A stretch of 64,000 bases of DNA. Origin: Microlunatus elymi. GTDB taxonomy: Bacteria; Actinomycetota; Actinomycetes; Propionibacteriales; Propionibacteriaceae. The position numbers were made by a program, and so were the translations under genes. The notes under the pieces were generated by a model that worked only from the letters and a program-made list of their open reading frames with translations, had not been told where the DNA came from and searched no databases. Shown here piece after piece: positions 9,468 to 23,326 of the stretch; positions within the stretch are counted from its first letter, which is position 1, and each line of letters starts with the position of its first letter. The stretch lies in contig NZ_CP041692.1 of the NCBI RefSeq assembly GCF_007362775.1, forward strand, positions 3,410,001 to 3,474,000, in the 5' to 3' direction.

Positions 9468-10319
9468 TCAGCGGGCAAGTTCGTCCCGCCAGAGGTGTTG
9501 CGGCCGGTATCCGAGCCGCTCGACCGCCTTGTCGATCGACATCAGGGTCTCGTGCTCGCCGAGTTCCTTGCGCAGCAGAACATCGGGGAAGGCCTGTCGA
9601 GCAAGATCAACACTGGGCACCGTCAGGCCGGTGTCGGAGGCTGCGACGTTGTAGACCTCGAAGCCGGGCTCGGCGTGCTGCAACGCGAGATCGATCAGCT
9701 GCGCGCCGTCCCGGGCATCCACGTAGGACCACATCAGGTCCCGTCGGTACGCCGGATCGCCAGCCCGATCGGCAAAGGCCTGATACTCCCCCTGTTGGGT
9801 GACGTTGGTGAACCGCAATGCGGTGATGCTCAGGCTCGGCCGCCGGCGAACCAATTGGCCGGCCATCGCCTCCTCCATCACCTTGACCATCCCGTAGGTG
9901 TTGTTGGAACGGCCGCCCGAGTCCTCGTCCAACGGCAGGTAGGCCGGCGGTTCGGCGAACGGGAACCCCATCGCGGTGATGCTGGACGCGTACACGATGT
10001 TGTCGATGCCGGCCCGCAGGGCCGCATGCATCACGTTGAACGTGGTGATCATGTTGTTGTGGAAGACGGTCGCGTCCGGCACCGGCCCGTTGACCGGGAT
10101 CGCCGCCAGGTGGACGATCGCGTCCAAGCCGTCATGCCGGGCTGTGATGCCGAGCAGCCCGTCCAGCGTCTGCCCGTAGTCGGTGAAGTCGATCATGCTG
10201 AAGTCGAACCCGGGCTGCCCGGCCCGATCGAGTCCGAGCACGGCGTGTCCGGCTTCCCGCAGCCGCAGGCAGGTGGCCCGGCCGAGTTTGCCGGAGCTTC
10301 CGGTAACAGCGATTCTCAT
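9468..10319 (-). CDS. Extended SDR, NAD(P)-dependent epimerase/uronate dehydrogenase-like
   Basis: A 283-residue extended short-chain dehydrogenase. The N-terminal nucleotide-binding loop is TGSSGKLGRA, with HLAAIPV at the next strand, catalytic Ser in YASSIT and YGMVK (YxxxK). Size and motifs are like uronate dehydrogenases and NAD-dependent sugar epimerases. In this locus it may oxidise released galacturonate, but substrate choice is inferred. Its stop codon abuts that of the convergent 6759 gene, the two forming TGATCA with no gap. It is divergent from the GH78 gene over a 71-bp region holding a LacI-type operator, so it may share that control. Confidence 0.82.
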   Translation of the reverse strand: MRIAVTGSSGKLGRATCLRLREAGHAVLGLDRAGQPGFDFSMIDFTDYGQTLDGLLGITARHDGLDAIVHLAAIPVNGPVPDATVFHNNMITTFNVMHAALRAGIDNIVYASSITAMGFPFAEPPAYLPLDEDSGGRSNNTYGMVKVMEEAMAGQLVRRRPSLSITALRFTNVTQQGEYQAFADRAGDPAYRRDLMWSYVDARDGAQLIDLALQHAEPGFEVYNVAASDTGLTVPSVDLARQAFPDVLLRKELGEHETLMSIDKAVERLGYRPQHLWRDELAR

Positions 10320-10362
10320 GAGCTCATCCTGCTACATCTCTGACACAATGTGCTTGATCACT

Positions 10363-10374
10363 TGAAACGTGTCA
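10363..10374. promoter_or_regulatory. LacI-family operator candidate (TGAAACGTGTCA)
   Basis: A CG-centred 12-bp near-palindrome (5 of 6 pairs) lies between the divergent SDR and GH78 genes. It matches the site at 14117-14128 in the TGAAACG half. A wider inverted repeat, CTGACAC (10340-10346) and GTGTCAG (10369-10375), overlaps it. The local LacI repressor (12986-14014) is the likely binder. Confidence 0.6.
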
Positions 10375-10390
10375 GAAAGGTTGTCCCGAC

Positions 10391-12985
10391 ATGCCGGTCA
10401 GCGTTCATCAGGTCCGGGCTGAACATCATCACGCCCCGCTCGGCATCGGTGAGGACCGCCCGCGGATCTCCTGGCAGGTGACCGCCGATCCGCAGTGGGA
10501 ACAGCGGGGCTATCAGCTCGAGATCACCCGATCCGAGGTCGACATCCACACCGTCGCCAGTCACGAGCAGGTGCTGGTCGCCTGGCCGTCCGAACCGCTG
10601 CACTCCCGCGAGCGCGCCACCGTACGGGTCCGGGTGTTCGGCGCCGACGACCGGCAGTCGGACTGGAGCGAACCGCTGATCATCGAGGCCGGCCTGCTGG
10701 ATCCGATGGACTGGCGGGCGATTCCGGTCGGTCCGGACTGGTCCGAGGACGCCGAGTCCGACGAACGCCGGCCCGCCCTGGTACGCCGCGAGTTCCGGCT
10801 CGACGCGGAGCTCGCCTCGGCCCGGCTGTACGCCACCGCGCACGGTCTGTACGAGGTCGAGCTCAACGGTCGCCGCGTCGGCGACGAGGCGCTCGCCCCG
10901 GGCTGGACCGTGTATCCCCGCCGGCTGCGCTACCAGACCTACGACGTGACCGAGCTGCTGCGTCCGGGCGCGAACGCCATCGGCTCCTGGCTGGGCGACG
11001 GCTGGTACCGCGGCCGGCTCGGCTGGCGCGGCGGCTTCCGCAACCTGTTCGGCCACGATCTCGGCCTGATCGCCCAGTTGGAGCTGACGTTCACCGACGG
11101 CCGAACCAAGATCATCAGCACCGATCACACCTGGCGGGCAGCCCGTTCCCCGATCCTGCACGCCGGCAACTACGACGGCGAAGCCTACGACGCGCGCGAG
11201 GAGTGGCCCGGTTGGTCCGAACCCGGATTCGACGACTCGGCCTGGTCCTGGGTGAAGCCCGGTCAACGAGATCCGCGGACGCTGGTGGCGCCCGACGGTC
11301 CGCCGGTGCGTTGCACCGAGGAGATCAAGCCGCTTGCCGTCCTGACCACCCCGTCCGGCAAGCAGGTGCTCGACTTCGGCCAGAACTTCGTCGGCCGGAT
11401 CAGGATCCGGGTCACCGGTCCACGCGGCCACAAGCTCAGCTTGAGGACCGCCGAGGTGATGCAGCAGGGCGAGATCTACACCCGGCCGCTGCGGGAGGCG
11501 AAGTCGACCGACACGTACATCCTGGCCGGGTCCGACCGCGAGGAATGGGAACCACGGTTCACGTTTCACGGCTTCCGCTACGCCGAGGTGATCGGCTGGC
11601 CCGGCGACCTCGGCGCGGCCGTCGCGGCCGGCGACGTGATCGGCCGCGTCTATCACAGCGACCTGGAACGCACCGGCAGCTTCGACTGCTCGAACCCGAT
11701 GCTGACCCAGCTGCATCGCAACGTGGTCTGGGGGATGCGCGGAAACTTCGTCGACGTGCCGACCGACTGCCCACAGCGCGACGAGCGGGTGGGCTGGACC
11801 GGCGACATCCAGATCTTCGCCCCGACCGCTGCCGACCTCTACGACGTGTCCGGATTCCTGCGGTCCTGGTTGAAGGATCTCGCGATCGATCAGCTCCCCG
11901 ACGGGACCGTGCCCTGGTACGTCCCGGTGATCCCGGCGCACGCGACCTGGACTCCGATCCGACCGGGAGCCGCCTGGGGCGACGTCGCGGTGTTGACGCC
12001 GTGGCTGCTCTATCAGCGCTACGGCGATGCGCAGATTCTGCGCGATCAGTACGCCAGCGCCAAGTCCTGGGTCGACCTGATCGACCGCCTGGCCGGGCCG
12101 GATCACCTGTGGGACAAGGGATTCCAGCTCGGCGACTGGCTCGACCCGGACGCACCCCCGCAGGATCCGGCGGACGGCAAGACCGACAAGTATCTGGTCG
12201 CCACGGCCTACTTCGCGCACTCGACGGCCACGCTGGCCAAGATCGCCGAGACGATCGGGGAGGCCGCGGACGCCGATCACTACCGCGGCCTGGCGCAGCA
12301 GGTCCGACAGGCGTTCTGCACCGAGTACGTGATCACCGACGGCGATCGACTGCGGATGAGCAGCGACGCGCAGACCGCGTACGCGCTGGCGATCGGCTTC
12401 GATCTTCTCCCGGACGAGTCGAGCAAGGACGCTGCCGGAGTGCGGCTGGCCGAGTTGGTCGCCAAGGCGGACAACAGGATCTCCACCGGTTTCGTCGGTA
12501 CGCCGCTGGTTTCCGACGCGTTGTCCGGCACGGGCCAGCTGGACACCGCCTACCGACTGCTACTGGAGACCGAATGCCCGTCCTGGCTCTACGCCGTCAC
12601 CCAGGGCGCCACCACCGTCTGGGAACGCTGGGACAGCCTGCTGCCCGACGGCACCGTCAACCCGGGAACGATGACCTCGTTCAATCACTACGCTCTGGGC
12701 GCGGTGGCCGATTGGATGCATCGGGTGCTGGCCGGACTCGACGTGATCGAGCCCGGCTACCGCAAGATCAGTTTCCGGCCGCAGCCCGGCGGTGGGTTGT
12801 CCTGGGCACAAGCCCGGCTGGTGACCCCGTACGGACCGGCCGGGATCCGCTGGCAGCTTGACGATCGGCAACTGCAGGTCGAGTTGGACGTGCCGACCGG
12901 CAGCAGCGGCGTCGTCCAGCTGCCGGGGCAGCAACCGCAGCAGGTCGGCTCCGGCCATCACCGGCTGACCTGCCGGCTCGATTGA
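10391..12985 (+). CDS. GH78 alpha-L-rhamnosidase
   Basis: An 864-residue family 78 alpha-L-rhamnosidase, an inverting enzyme that releases terminal L-rhamnose. N-terminal Fn3-like and beta-sandwich domains (AEHHHAPLGIGEDRPRISWQ, GLYEVELNGRRVGDEALAPG) precede the (alpha/alpha)6 barrel. The acidic catalytic cluster DVPTDCPQRDERVGWTGD is near residues 455-472, and the second acidic motif VWERWDS is near 744. A C-terminal beta domain follows. There is no signal peptide. AGAAAGG lies about 11 nt before the ATG. It ends in a TGATCA shared with the LacI gene stop. It probably acts on rhamnose-ended products of the secreted lyase. Confidence 0.93.
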   Translation: MPVSVHQVRAEHHHAPLGIGEDRPRISWQVTADPQWEQRGYQLEITRSEVDIHTVASHEQVLVAWPSEPLHSRERATVRVRVFGADDRQSDWSEPLIIEAGLLDPMDWRAIPVGPDWSEDAESDERRPALVRREFRLDAELASARLYATAHGLYEVELNGRRVGDEALAPGWTVYPRRLRYQTYDVTELLRPGANAIGSWLGDGWYRGRLGWRGGFRNLFGHDLGLIAQLELTFTDGRTKIISTDHTWRAARSPILHAGNYDGEAYDAREEWPGWSEPGFDDSAWSWVKPGQRDPRTLVAPDGPPVRCTEEIKPLAVLTTPSGKQVLDFGQNFVGRIRIRVTGPRGHKLSLRTAEVMQQGEIYTRPLREAKSTDTYILAGSDREEWEPRFTFHGFRYAEVIGWPGDLGAAVAAGDVIGRVYHSDLERTGSFDCSNPMLTQLHRNVVWGMRGNFVDVPTDCPQRDERVGWTGDIQIFAPTAADLYDVSGFLRSWLKDLAIDQLPDGTVPWYVPVIPAHATWTPIRPGAAWGDVAVLTPWLLYQRYGDAQILRDQYASAKSWVDLIDRLAGPDHLWDKGFQLGDWLDPDAPPQDPADGKTDKYLVATAYFAHSTATLAKIAETIGEAADADHYRGLAQQVRQAFCTEYVITDGDRLRMSSDAQTAYALAIGFDLLPDESSKDAAGVRLAELVAKADNRISTGFVGTPLVSDALSGTGQLDTAYRLLLETECPSWLYAVTQGATTVWERWDSLLPDGTVNPGTMTSFNHYALGAVADWMHRVLAGLDVIEPGYRKISFRPQPGGGLSWAQARLVTPYGPAGIRWQLDDRQLQVELDVPTGSSGVVQLPGQQPQQVGSGHHRLTCRLD

Positions 12986-14014
12986 TCAACTGCGCCGGCG
13001 AGTTCGGCTCTTGGCGCTGCTGGCCCGGATCACCAGCTCGGGCGCGAAGACTCGGTGTGGTTCGGCCAGCGGCCCGTCGCTGTCGATGGTTTCCAGCAGG
13101 AGATCGATGGCTGCTCGGCCGAATTCCTCGTGCGGCGGGCGGATCGAGCTGAGCGGCACGATCGCATTCTCCGCGTACTCGATGTTGTCGTAGCCGACGA
13201 TCGCGATGTCTGCACCGATGTCGATGCCCGAGGTGCTCAAGGTCTGCGCCAGGCCGATCGCGATCAGGTCGTTGGCGGTGAAGATCGCGGTCGGCCGGGC
13301 CGTCCGCGGCCTGGCCGCAATCGCCGCACCCACCTCGTGCCCGGTGGCGATCAGCCGGGTGCCGACGTCGATCACCTCCAGCGTTGCGGTGCCCGACTCT
13401 CGTACGGCAACACTGGCGCCCTGCAAGCGATCGGACACCTGCTGGACGCTGATCGGCCCGCCGACGAAGGCGATCCGGCGACGGCCGGTCTTGATCAAGT
13501 GCTCGGCTGCCAGGCGGCCGCCGAGCACGTCGTCGATCGACACCGAGGGCTGCAGCTCGGATCCGGCCCGCCGGCCGACCAGCACCGACGGCGTGCCGTG
13601 GCGGCGAATCGCCTGCAGGCGATCTTCGATCGGCAACGGCGAACCGACCAGCAGTCCGCGCACCCCGTACTCCTGGAACAGCGCCAGGTACGAGTCCTCG
13701 CGGTGCCGTTCACCTTTCGAGTTGGCCAGGAAGACGGAGTAGCCGGCCTCTGCCGCGCGCTCCTCGGCACCCTCGGCCAGCGTGCTGAAGAACGGATTCG
13801 AGACATCCGGCGCGATGTAGGCGATGGTCGTGCTGTGACCCAGTCGCAGTTGCCGGGCTGCGTTGTTGCGAACGAATCCGAGCTGATCGATGGCCTGCTG
13901 GATCCGGTCGGCCTTCTGAGCCGACACCCGGTCGGGATGATTGAGGAAATGGGAGACCGTACCCATCGACACGCCGGCGTACGCCGCGACCTCGCGGATC
14001 CCCACCCGAGCCAT
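12986..14014 (-). CDS. LacI-family repressor of the pectin/galactan cluster
   Basis: A 342-residue LacI/GalR regulator. The N-terminal helix-turn-helix is VGIREVAAYAGVSMGTVSHFLN, followed by the hinge and a periplasmic-binding-protein-like effector domain (TIAYIAPDVSNPFFSTLAEGAEE, TAIFTANDLIAIG, DIAIVGYDNIEYA). The ATG at 14014 is chosen because AAGGAGG lies 5-6 nt upstream; a longer frame to 14101 has no ribosome site. It is divergent from the GH2 gene with a palindrome TGAAACGCTTCA between them. It probably represses the GH78, GH2 and neighbouring genes and responds to a sugar released by them (inferred). Confidence 0.92.
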   Translation of the reverse strand: MARVGIREVAAYAGVSMGTVSHFLNHPDRVSAQKADRIQQAIDQLGFVRNNAARQLRLGHSTTIAYIAPDVSNPFFSTLAEGAEERAAEAGYSVFLANSKGERHREDSYLALFQEYGVRGLLVGSPLPIEDRLQAIRRHGTPSVLVGRRAGSELQPSVSIDDVLGGRLAAEHLIKTGRRRIAFVGGPISVQQVSDRLQGASVAVRESGTATLEVIDVGTRLIATGHEVGAAIAARPRTARPTAIFTANDLIAIGLAQTLSTSGIDIGADIAIVGYDNIEYAENAIVPLSSIRPPHEEFGRAAIDLLLETIDSDGPLAEPHRVFAPELVIRASSAKSRTRRRS

Positions 14015-14084
14015 CCCGCACCTCCTTGCAGACCCCGGACATCCTGCCATGATCATCGCTCGCGGGGATCGGTCCCGGCCTTGA

Positions 14085-19423
<5,339 letters not shown>

Positions 19424-19450
19424 CGAGCCGAGATCGCTACAGTGCCGAGC

Positions 19451-19849
19451 ATGGCTGGAATCCGCGGATTCACCGGTTGGCTCGGTGTTGTCCTGGGATC
19501 ACCCGATCCTGTTGCGCTGGCGAGGTTCTACCGCGACCTGTTCGGCTGGGAGATCTCCGGCGAGGAACCGACCTGGGTGACGATGCAGATGCGCGACGCC
19601 GACGGCAAAGGCACCTGGAGCAACCTCGCGTTCCAGTTGGAGACCGTCTACGAGCGTCCGGTCTGGCCGAACGAGGCGGGCAAACAGCAGATGCAGTTCC
19701 ACCTCGATGTCGGTGTTCGCGACGTCGCCGCCGCGGTCGAGGATGCCAAGGCGCTGGGTGCTCAACTCGCGGAATTCCAACCCCAGCAGGATGTCCGGGT
19801 GATGCTCGACCCGGACGGACACCCGTTCTGTCTCTACCTGGACGACTGA
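19451..19849 (+). CDS. VOC/glyoxalase-fold protein
   Basis: A 132-residue single-module vicinal-oxygen-chelate protein. It opens with GFTGWLGVVLGSPDPVALARFYRDLFGWEI, the typical first beta-alpha-beta unit, and ends with VMLDPDGHPFCLYLDD, the usual last strand with metal-ligand or structural acidic residues. Such proteins include glyoxalases, bleomycin-type resistance proteins and many of unknown substrate. An upstream in-frame GTG at 19442 is possible but has no better ribosome site. It lies 27 nt after the rhamnosidase and may be read from the same transcript. Confidence 0.82.
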   Translation: MAGIRGFTGWLGVVLGSPDPVALARFYRDLFGWEISGEEPTWVTMQMRDADGKGTWSNLAFQLETVYERPVWPNEAGKQQMQFHLDVGVRDVAAAVEDAKALGAQLAEFQPQQDVRVMLDPDGHPFCLYLDD

Positions 19850-19865
19850 CCCGTTCGCCGGCTGA

Positions 19866-20177
19866 TCAGCGGAAGATCCAGTAGCCGGATGCCGCCATCG
19901 GGATCAGTCCGAGCAACACCAACGGGTGATACAGCGGCCGCCGGTTCACACCCAGCACCGCCGCCGCGCTCATCAACCCGATCACTCCGGTCATCACCCA
20001 GAGGCCGACGACGTCGGAGTGCGCCAGGTCGTGTTCCCCGCGCAGCACCAGGTATCCCGCGAGCGTGGCCGAGATCGCGCCCATCACGATCATGATCAAC
20101 AGCGACGCGAGCACCCGTTGGGTGATATCCAGACTGCGCCGCTCGGCCTCGCTGCGCGGAGTCATCTCGTCGCTCAT
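19866..20177 (-). CDS. Small three-helix membrane protein, unknown function
   Basis: A 103-residue protein with a hydrophilic start (MSDEMTPRSEAERR) and three clear membrane segments: VLASLLIMIVMGAISATLAG, GLWVMTGVIGLMSAAAVLGV and LVLLGLIPMAASGYWIF. No family is recognised. The start is uncertain: an ATG at 20216 would add 13 residues, and neither has a good ribosome site. It is divergent from the ArsR gene. Confidence 0.65.
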   Translation of the reverse strand: MSDEMTPRSEAERRSLDITQRVLASLLIMIVMGAISATLAGYLVLRGEHDLAHSDVVGLWVMTGVIGLMSAAAVLGVNRRPLYHPLVLLGLIPMAASGYWIFR

Positions 20178-20294
20178 GTCGCTGGCTGCTCGCGGCTTTC
20201 CCACCGTCAGCCCCATTCTGTTAGTGCCCTGACCATGAGGACTGTACCGGCCACTGTTGGAACCATGGGCCTCACCCACCCGGAATACAGAAAT

Positions 20295-20332
20295 CTCTCG
20301 ACAGACACCTATCGAAAGCGTCCTATCGAGAG
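20295..20332. promoter_or_regulatory. Inverted and direct repeats upstream of the ArsR gene
   Basis: CTCTCGA (20295-20301) and TCGAGAG (20326-20332) form a perfect inverted repeat. CCTATCGA occurs twice in direct orientation (20308-20315 and 20322-20329), 14 bp apart. They sit 36 nt upstream of the ArsR start and are a candidate autoregulatory operator. Confidence 0.5.
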
Positions 20333-20367
20333 TACTGTGTCGACATGCCTCTCTCATGGAAGCTCCG

Positions 20368-20922
20368 ATGACCAACCCGTACGGCGACGTCGAACTCGAC
20401 GCCGCCGGGATGCGGGCGCTGGCCCACCCCGTCCGGGTCAAGATCCTGTTCGAACTGCGGTCCGAGCCCGCGACCGCCACCATGCTCAGCTCCAAGGTGG
20501 GCGCATCTCCGTCGGTGACGAGTTGGCATCTACGCCACCTCGCCCAGCACGGACTGATCGAGGACGCCCCCGAGCTCGGGCGCGGCCGCGAGCGCTGGTG
20601 GCGAGCCATCGGCACCGGGTTTCGCTACATCGTCACCGACGAGGCCAGCAAGTCGGCCGCGGAGTCGCTGCAAACCGCGCTGGATCAGGTGTCGGGCGAT
20701 GTGGTCGGCGAGTGGCGTCGTACGGTCGCGCCCCAGCTCGAACCGGCCTGGCTGGCACCGGCAGGGACCCAGGACACCCAGATCGACCTCACGGTCGACG
20801 AACTCGACGAGGTGAATCGCGCGTTCGAGCAGATCCTGGCGCCGTACGTCCGCCGCAAGCGCAAGCCCGCGGCCGCTCGCCCGGTGCGGATCATCCGCCA
20901 CACCATGCCCGCCGCCGACTGA
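20368..20922 (+). CDS. ArsR/winged-helix regulator of the adjacent MFS gene
   Basis: A 184-residue regulator. The winged helix spans about residues 10-80: MRALAHPVRVKILFELRSEPATATMLSSKVGASPSVTSWHLRHLAQHGLIEDAPE. The C-terminal half is Arg/Ala rich and has no metal-binding CxC signature, so an arsenic-type sensor is unlikely. The ATG at 20368 is preferred over the ATG at 20356 because GGAAG lies 5-6 nt upstream. The MFS gene starts 12 nt after the stop, so the regulator probably controls that exporter and itself. Confidence 0.85.
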   Translation: MTNPYGDVELDAAGMRALAHPVRVKILFELRSEPATATMLSSKVGASPSVTSWHLRHLAQHGLIEDAPELGRGRERWWRAIGTGFRYIVTDEASKSAAESLQTALDQVSGDVVGEWRRTVAPQLEPAWLAPAGTQDTQIDLTVDELDEVNRAFEQILAPYVRRKRKPAAARPVRIIRHTMPAAD

Positions 20923-20934
20923 AGCGCACCGATC

Positions 20935-22203
20935 ATGTGGAAGTTGCTGCGGCGTAATCCGCGCTACGCCCGCCTGTGGTCCGGCGAGTCGGTGTCGATG
21001 TTCGGCGATCAGGTGACCGCGCTCGCGCTGCCGATGATCGCGATCATGCTGTTGCATGCGCCCGCCTGGCAGCTGGGGCTGCTGACCGCGGCGAGCTGGA
21101 TCCCGTACCTGTTCGCACTGCCGATCGGCACCCTGGTCGATCGGATCCGGACCAAGCGGCTGGTGCTGGTGGCCGCTGACCTCTGCCGGGCGCTGCTGCT
21201 GGCTACCATCCCGGTGGCGTTCGTCCTGCACCGGTTGGGATTCGGTCAGTTGATCATGGTCGCGATCCTGGTCGGTCTGGCCGCGGTGGTGTCACAAACT
21301 GCGTATGTGACCTTCTTCGTCCGGGTGATCGACACCGACGACGTGATGGCCGCGAATTCACTCAACTCGACCGCACGGTCGGCGACCGGATTGGCCGGCC
21401 CGCCGGCCGCGGGCTGGCTGATCCAGGCCCTCGGTGCCCCGCTGGCACTGATCGTCGACTGTGGTTCCTATCTGGTCTCGGCAGCCACGCTCGCGCGGCT
21501 GCGGGTGACCGAGCCGAAACCGCAGGTCAGTCGCCAACGCATCCTCGGCGACGCTCTGGACGGGCTGCGAACCTTGCTGCGTGACCGCTGGCAGTCAACC
21601 ACGCTGTGGTGCACCGCCTGCATGAACCTTGCCAACTTCGCGATTCTGGCGATCGTGCTGGTCTTCGCCACCCGCAGTCTCGGCCTCACTCCGGCGGCCA
21701 TCGGCACCGCCCAGGGGATCGGTGCCACCGGTGCGTTGATCGGAGCGTTGCTCGCGGGCCGGGTGTCGTCCCGTATCGGGCTGTTCCCGACCACGATGAT
21801 CGGGTCGATCTTGTTCTCGCTGCCGTTCCTGCCGCTGGTGCTGACCCCGGCCGCAGCGTCGAACGCGACCAAGATCATCTTGTATGCCGGCTGCACCTTC
21901 CTGATCACCGGCGGCATCATGCTGTACGACATCACGATCAACACCGTGCTGGTCAAGGTCACGCCCGATCACATGCGCGGCCGCATCGCCGGCGCCTTCT
22001 CCTCGATCAACTACGGCATCCGGCCGGCCGGTGCGCTGCTCGGCGGCGTCGCGGCCGAACTCTGGGGCACCCGCATCACCATCGCCGTCGCGGCCTGTGT
22101 CGGACTGCTGGCCGTGCTGCCGCTGCTCCGCTCCCCGCTGCGCGGTTGCCGCACGATGGCCGACGTGGTGCCTACTTCCCTGCCCAGCAAGGAAAGTGCG
22201 TAG
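20935..22203 (+). CDS. MFS transporter (drug/siderophore-export type)
   Basis: A 422-residue major facilitator with about 12 hydrophobic helices. It starts LLRRNPRYARLWSGESVSMFGDQVTALALP, the usual N-terminus of the enterobactin/macrolide exporter group, and has the loop 2-3 motif region GTLVDRIRTKRLVLVAAD and NSLNSTARSATGLAGPPAAG. Substrate is unknown. It lies 12 nt downstream of an ArsR-type regulator and ends 2 nt from the convergent Gfo/Idh/MocA stop. Confidence 0.87.
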   Translation: MWKLLRRNPRYARLWSGESVSMFGDQVTALALPMIAIMLLHAPAWQLGLLTAASWIPYLFALPIGTLVDRIRTKRLVLVAADLCRALLLATIPVAFVLHRLGFGQLIMVAILVGLAAVVSQTAYVTFFVRVIDTDDVMAANSLNSTARSATGLAGPPAAGWLIQALGAPLALIVDCGSYLVSAATLARLRVTEPKPQVSRQRILGDALDGLRTLLRDRWQSTTLWCTACMNLANFAILAIVLVFATRSLGLTPAAIGTAQGIGATGALIGALLAGRVSSRIGLFPTTMIGSILFSLPFLPLVLTPAAASNATKIILYAGCTFLITGGIMLYDITINTVLVKVTPDHMRGRIAGAFSSINYGIRPAGALLGGVAAELWGTRITIAVAACVGLLAVLPLLRSPLRGCRTMADVVPTSLPSKESA

Positions 22204-22205
22204 CG

Positions 22206-23324
22206 TCAGTCCGGGCCGACGCCGGCACCGTCGTGCGGTCGGATCCCGCCGGTCGCGTCGGAAGCGTAGGCTGCCTCCACCAGCGCCATGGTCTTGAAGA
22301 CGTCGTCGATCCCGGTGGGCAGCGTGTCCAGCTCGCCGGTGACGTGGCGTTGCAGCACCCCCATCGACCAGATGAACGCGTCCGGGAACCAGCTGCCCTC
22401 GAACGGCATCGACTGCCAGCCACTTCCAAGATCATCGGTACGGATGATCTTCAGCGAGTCGGCCCGCCCCTTCGGATAGTCCATCAGCACACCCATCTCG
22501 GCCCGGATCGCGCCGCGGGTGCCTTCCCATTTGATGAAACTCTGCTCGTGCTCGGGACCGTACAGATGATCATGATTGGTGCTGATCAGCGCTCGCACCG
22601 GCCGGTCACCGTAATGCAGGATGATCGCGGTACGGGAGTTGGCATGCTGCTTGGCCGGATGCCGGACCGTGCTGCAGGAGACCGAATCCGGATCGCCGAG
22701 AAAGCTGCGGATCAGATCCAGGTAATGGATGCTGTGCATGTTGATCTCGAGCCGATCCAGGCCCAGCACCGCCGGGAAGTACTCCCACGGCGTGTTCACC
22801 TCGACCACGATCTCCAGGTCGTACAACTCGCCGATCTCACCGGCGGCAATCGCCCGGCGGGCTGCGGTCACGTACGGCGCGAACCGCAACTGGGTGTTCA
22901 CCGCGGCCAGCAGCGACTTGCGCCGGACCACGTCCATGATCGCCAGCGTGTCCGACCAGCGGTTGCCGATCGGCTTCTGCAACAACACCGGTGCCCCGTC
23001 CGGTAACTGCTGCAGGGTCGCCACGTAGTGCTCCGGCATCAGCGCAAGATCGAATACCGCATCCGGCGGTGCGGCCGCGATCGCCTCGGCGACACTGCCG
23101 TACGCCGCTGGAATGTCGTACTCGGCCGCCAGCTTCGCGGCCTTGTCGATCTTGACGTCCGCGATCCCGGCCACCGGATACTGCGCTGTACGGTAGGCCG
23201 GCAGATGTGCGTCGGCGACGATACCGCCGGCGCCCAGGATCACGATCGGACGCGGTCTGCTCGGCAGCACCGGGAGATAACCCGGATCCAACCGCAATTC
23301 GGGCCGACCGTCGTCCCCGGCCAT
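22206..23324 (-). CDS. Gfo/Idh/MocA-family sugar dehydrogenase
   Basis: A 372-residue oxidoreductase. The N-terminal Rossmann fold has GAGGIVADAHLPAY, and the usual EKP motif is changed to LLQKPIG near residue 126. The C-terminal domain contains EVNTPWEY and NMHSIHYLDLIRSFLG with the expected acid/base His. It probably oxidises a sugar or cyclitol with NAD(P). The ATG at 23324 is chosen because GGAAG lies 5 nt upstream and the upstream gene ends 2 nt before it. It is the last of four minus-strand genes. The adjacent lactonase would hydrolyse the lactone it makes. The Gln for Glu change in EKP is unusual. Confidence 0.87.
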   Translation of the reverse strand: MAGDDGRPELRLDPGYLPVLPSRPRPIVILGAGGIVADAHLPAYRTAQYPVAGIADVKIDKAAKLAAEYDIPAAYGSVAEAIAAAPPDAVFDLALMPEHYVATLQQLPDGAPVLLQKPIGNRWSDTLAIMDVVRRKSLLAAVNTQLRFAPYVTAARRAIAAGEIGELYDLEIVVEVNTPWEYFPAVLGLDRLEINMHSIHYLDLIRSFLGDPDSVSCSTVRHPAKQHANSRTAIILHYGDRPVRALISTNHDHLYGPEHEQSFIKWEGTRGAIRAEMGVLMDYPKGRADSLKIIRTDDLGSGWQSMPFEGSWFPDAFIWSMGVLQRHVTGELDTLPTGIDDVFKTMALVEAAYASDATGGIRPHDGAGVGPD

Positions 23325-23326
23325 GA

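Noticed and set aside
10358-12280. Long minus-strand open frame under the GH78 gene
   Set aside because: It has no recognisable domain and lies opposite a clear GH78 enzyme. This is GC-driven stop avoidance.
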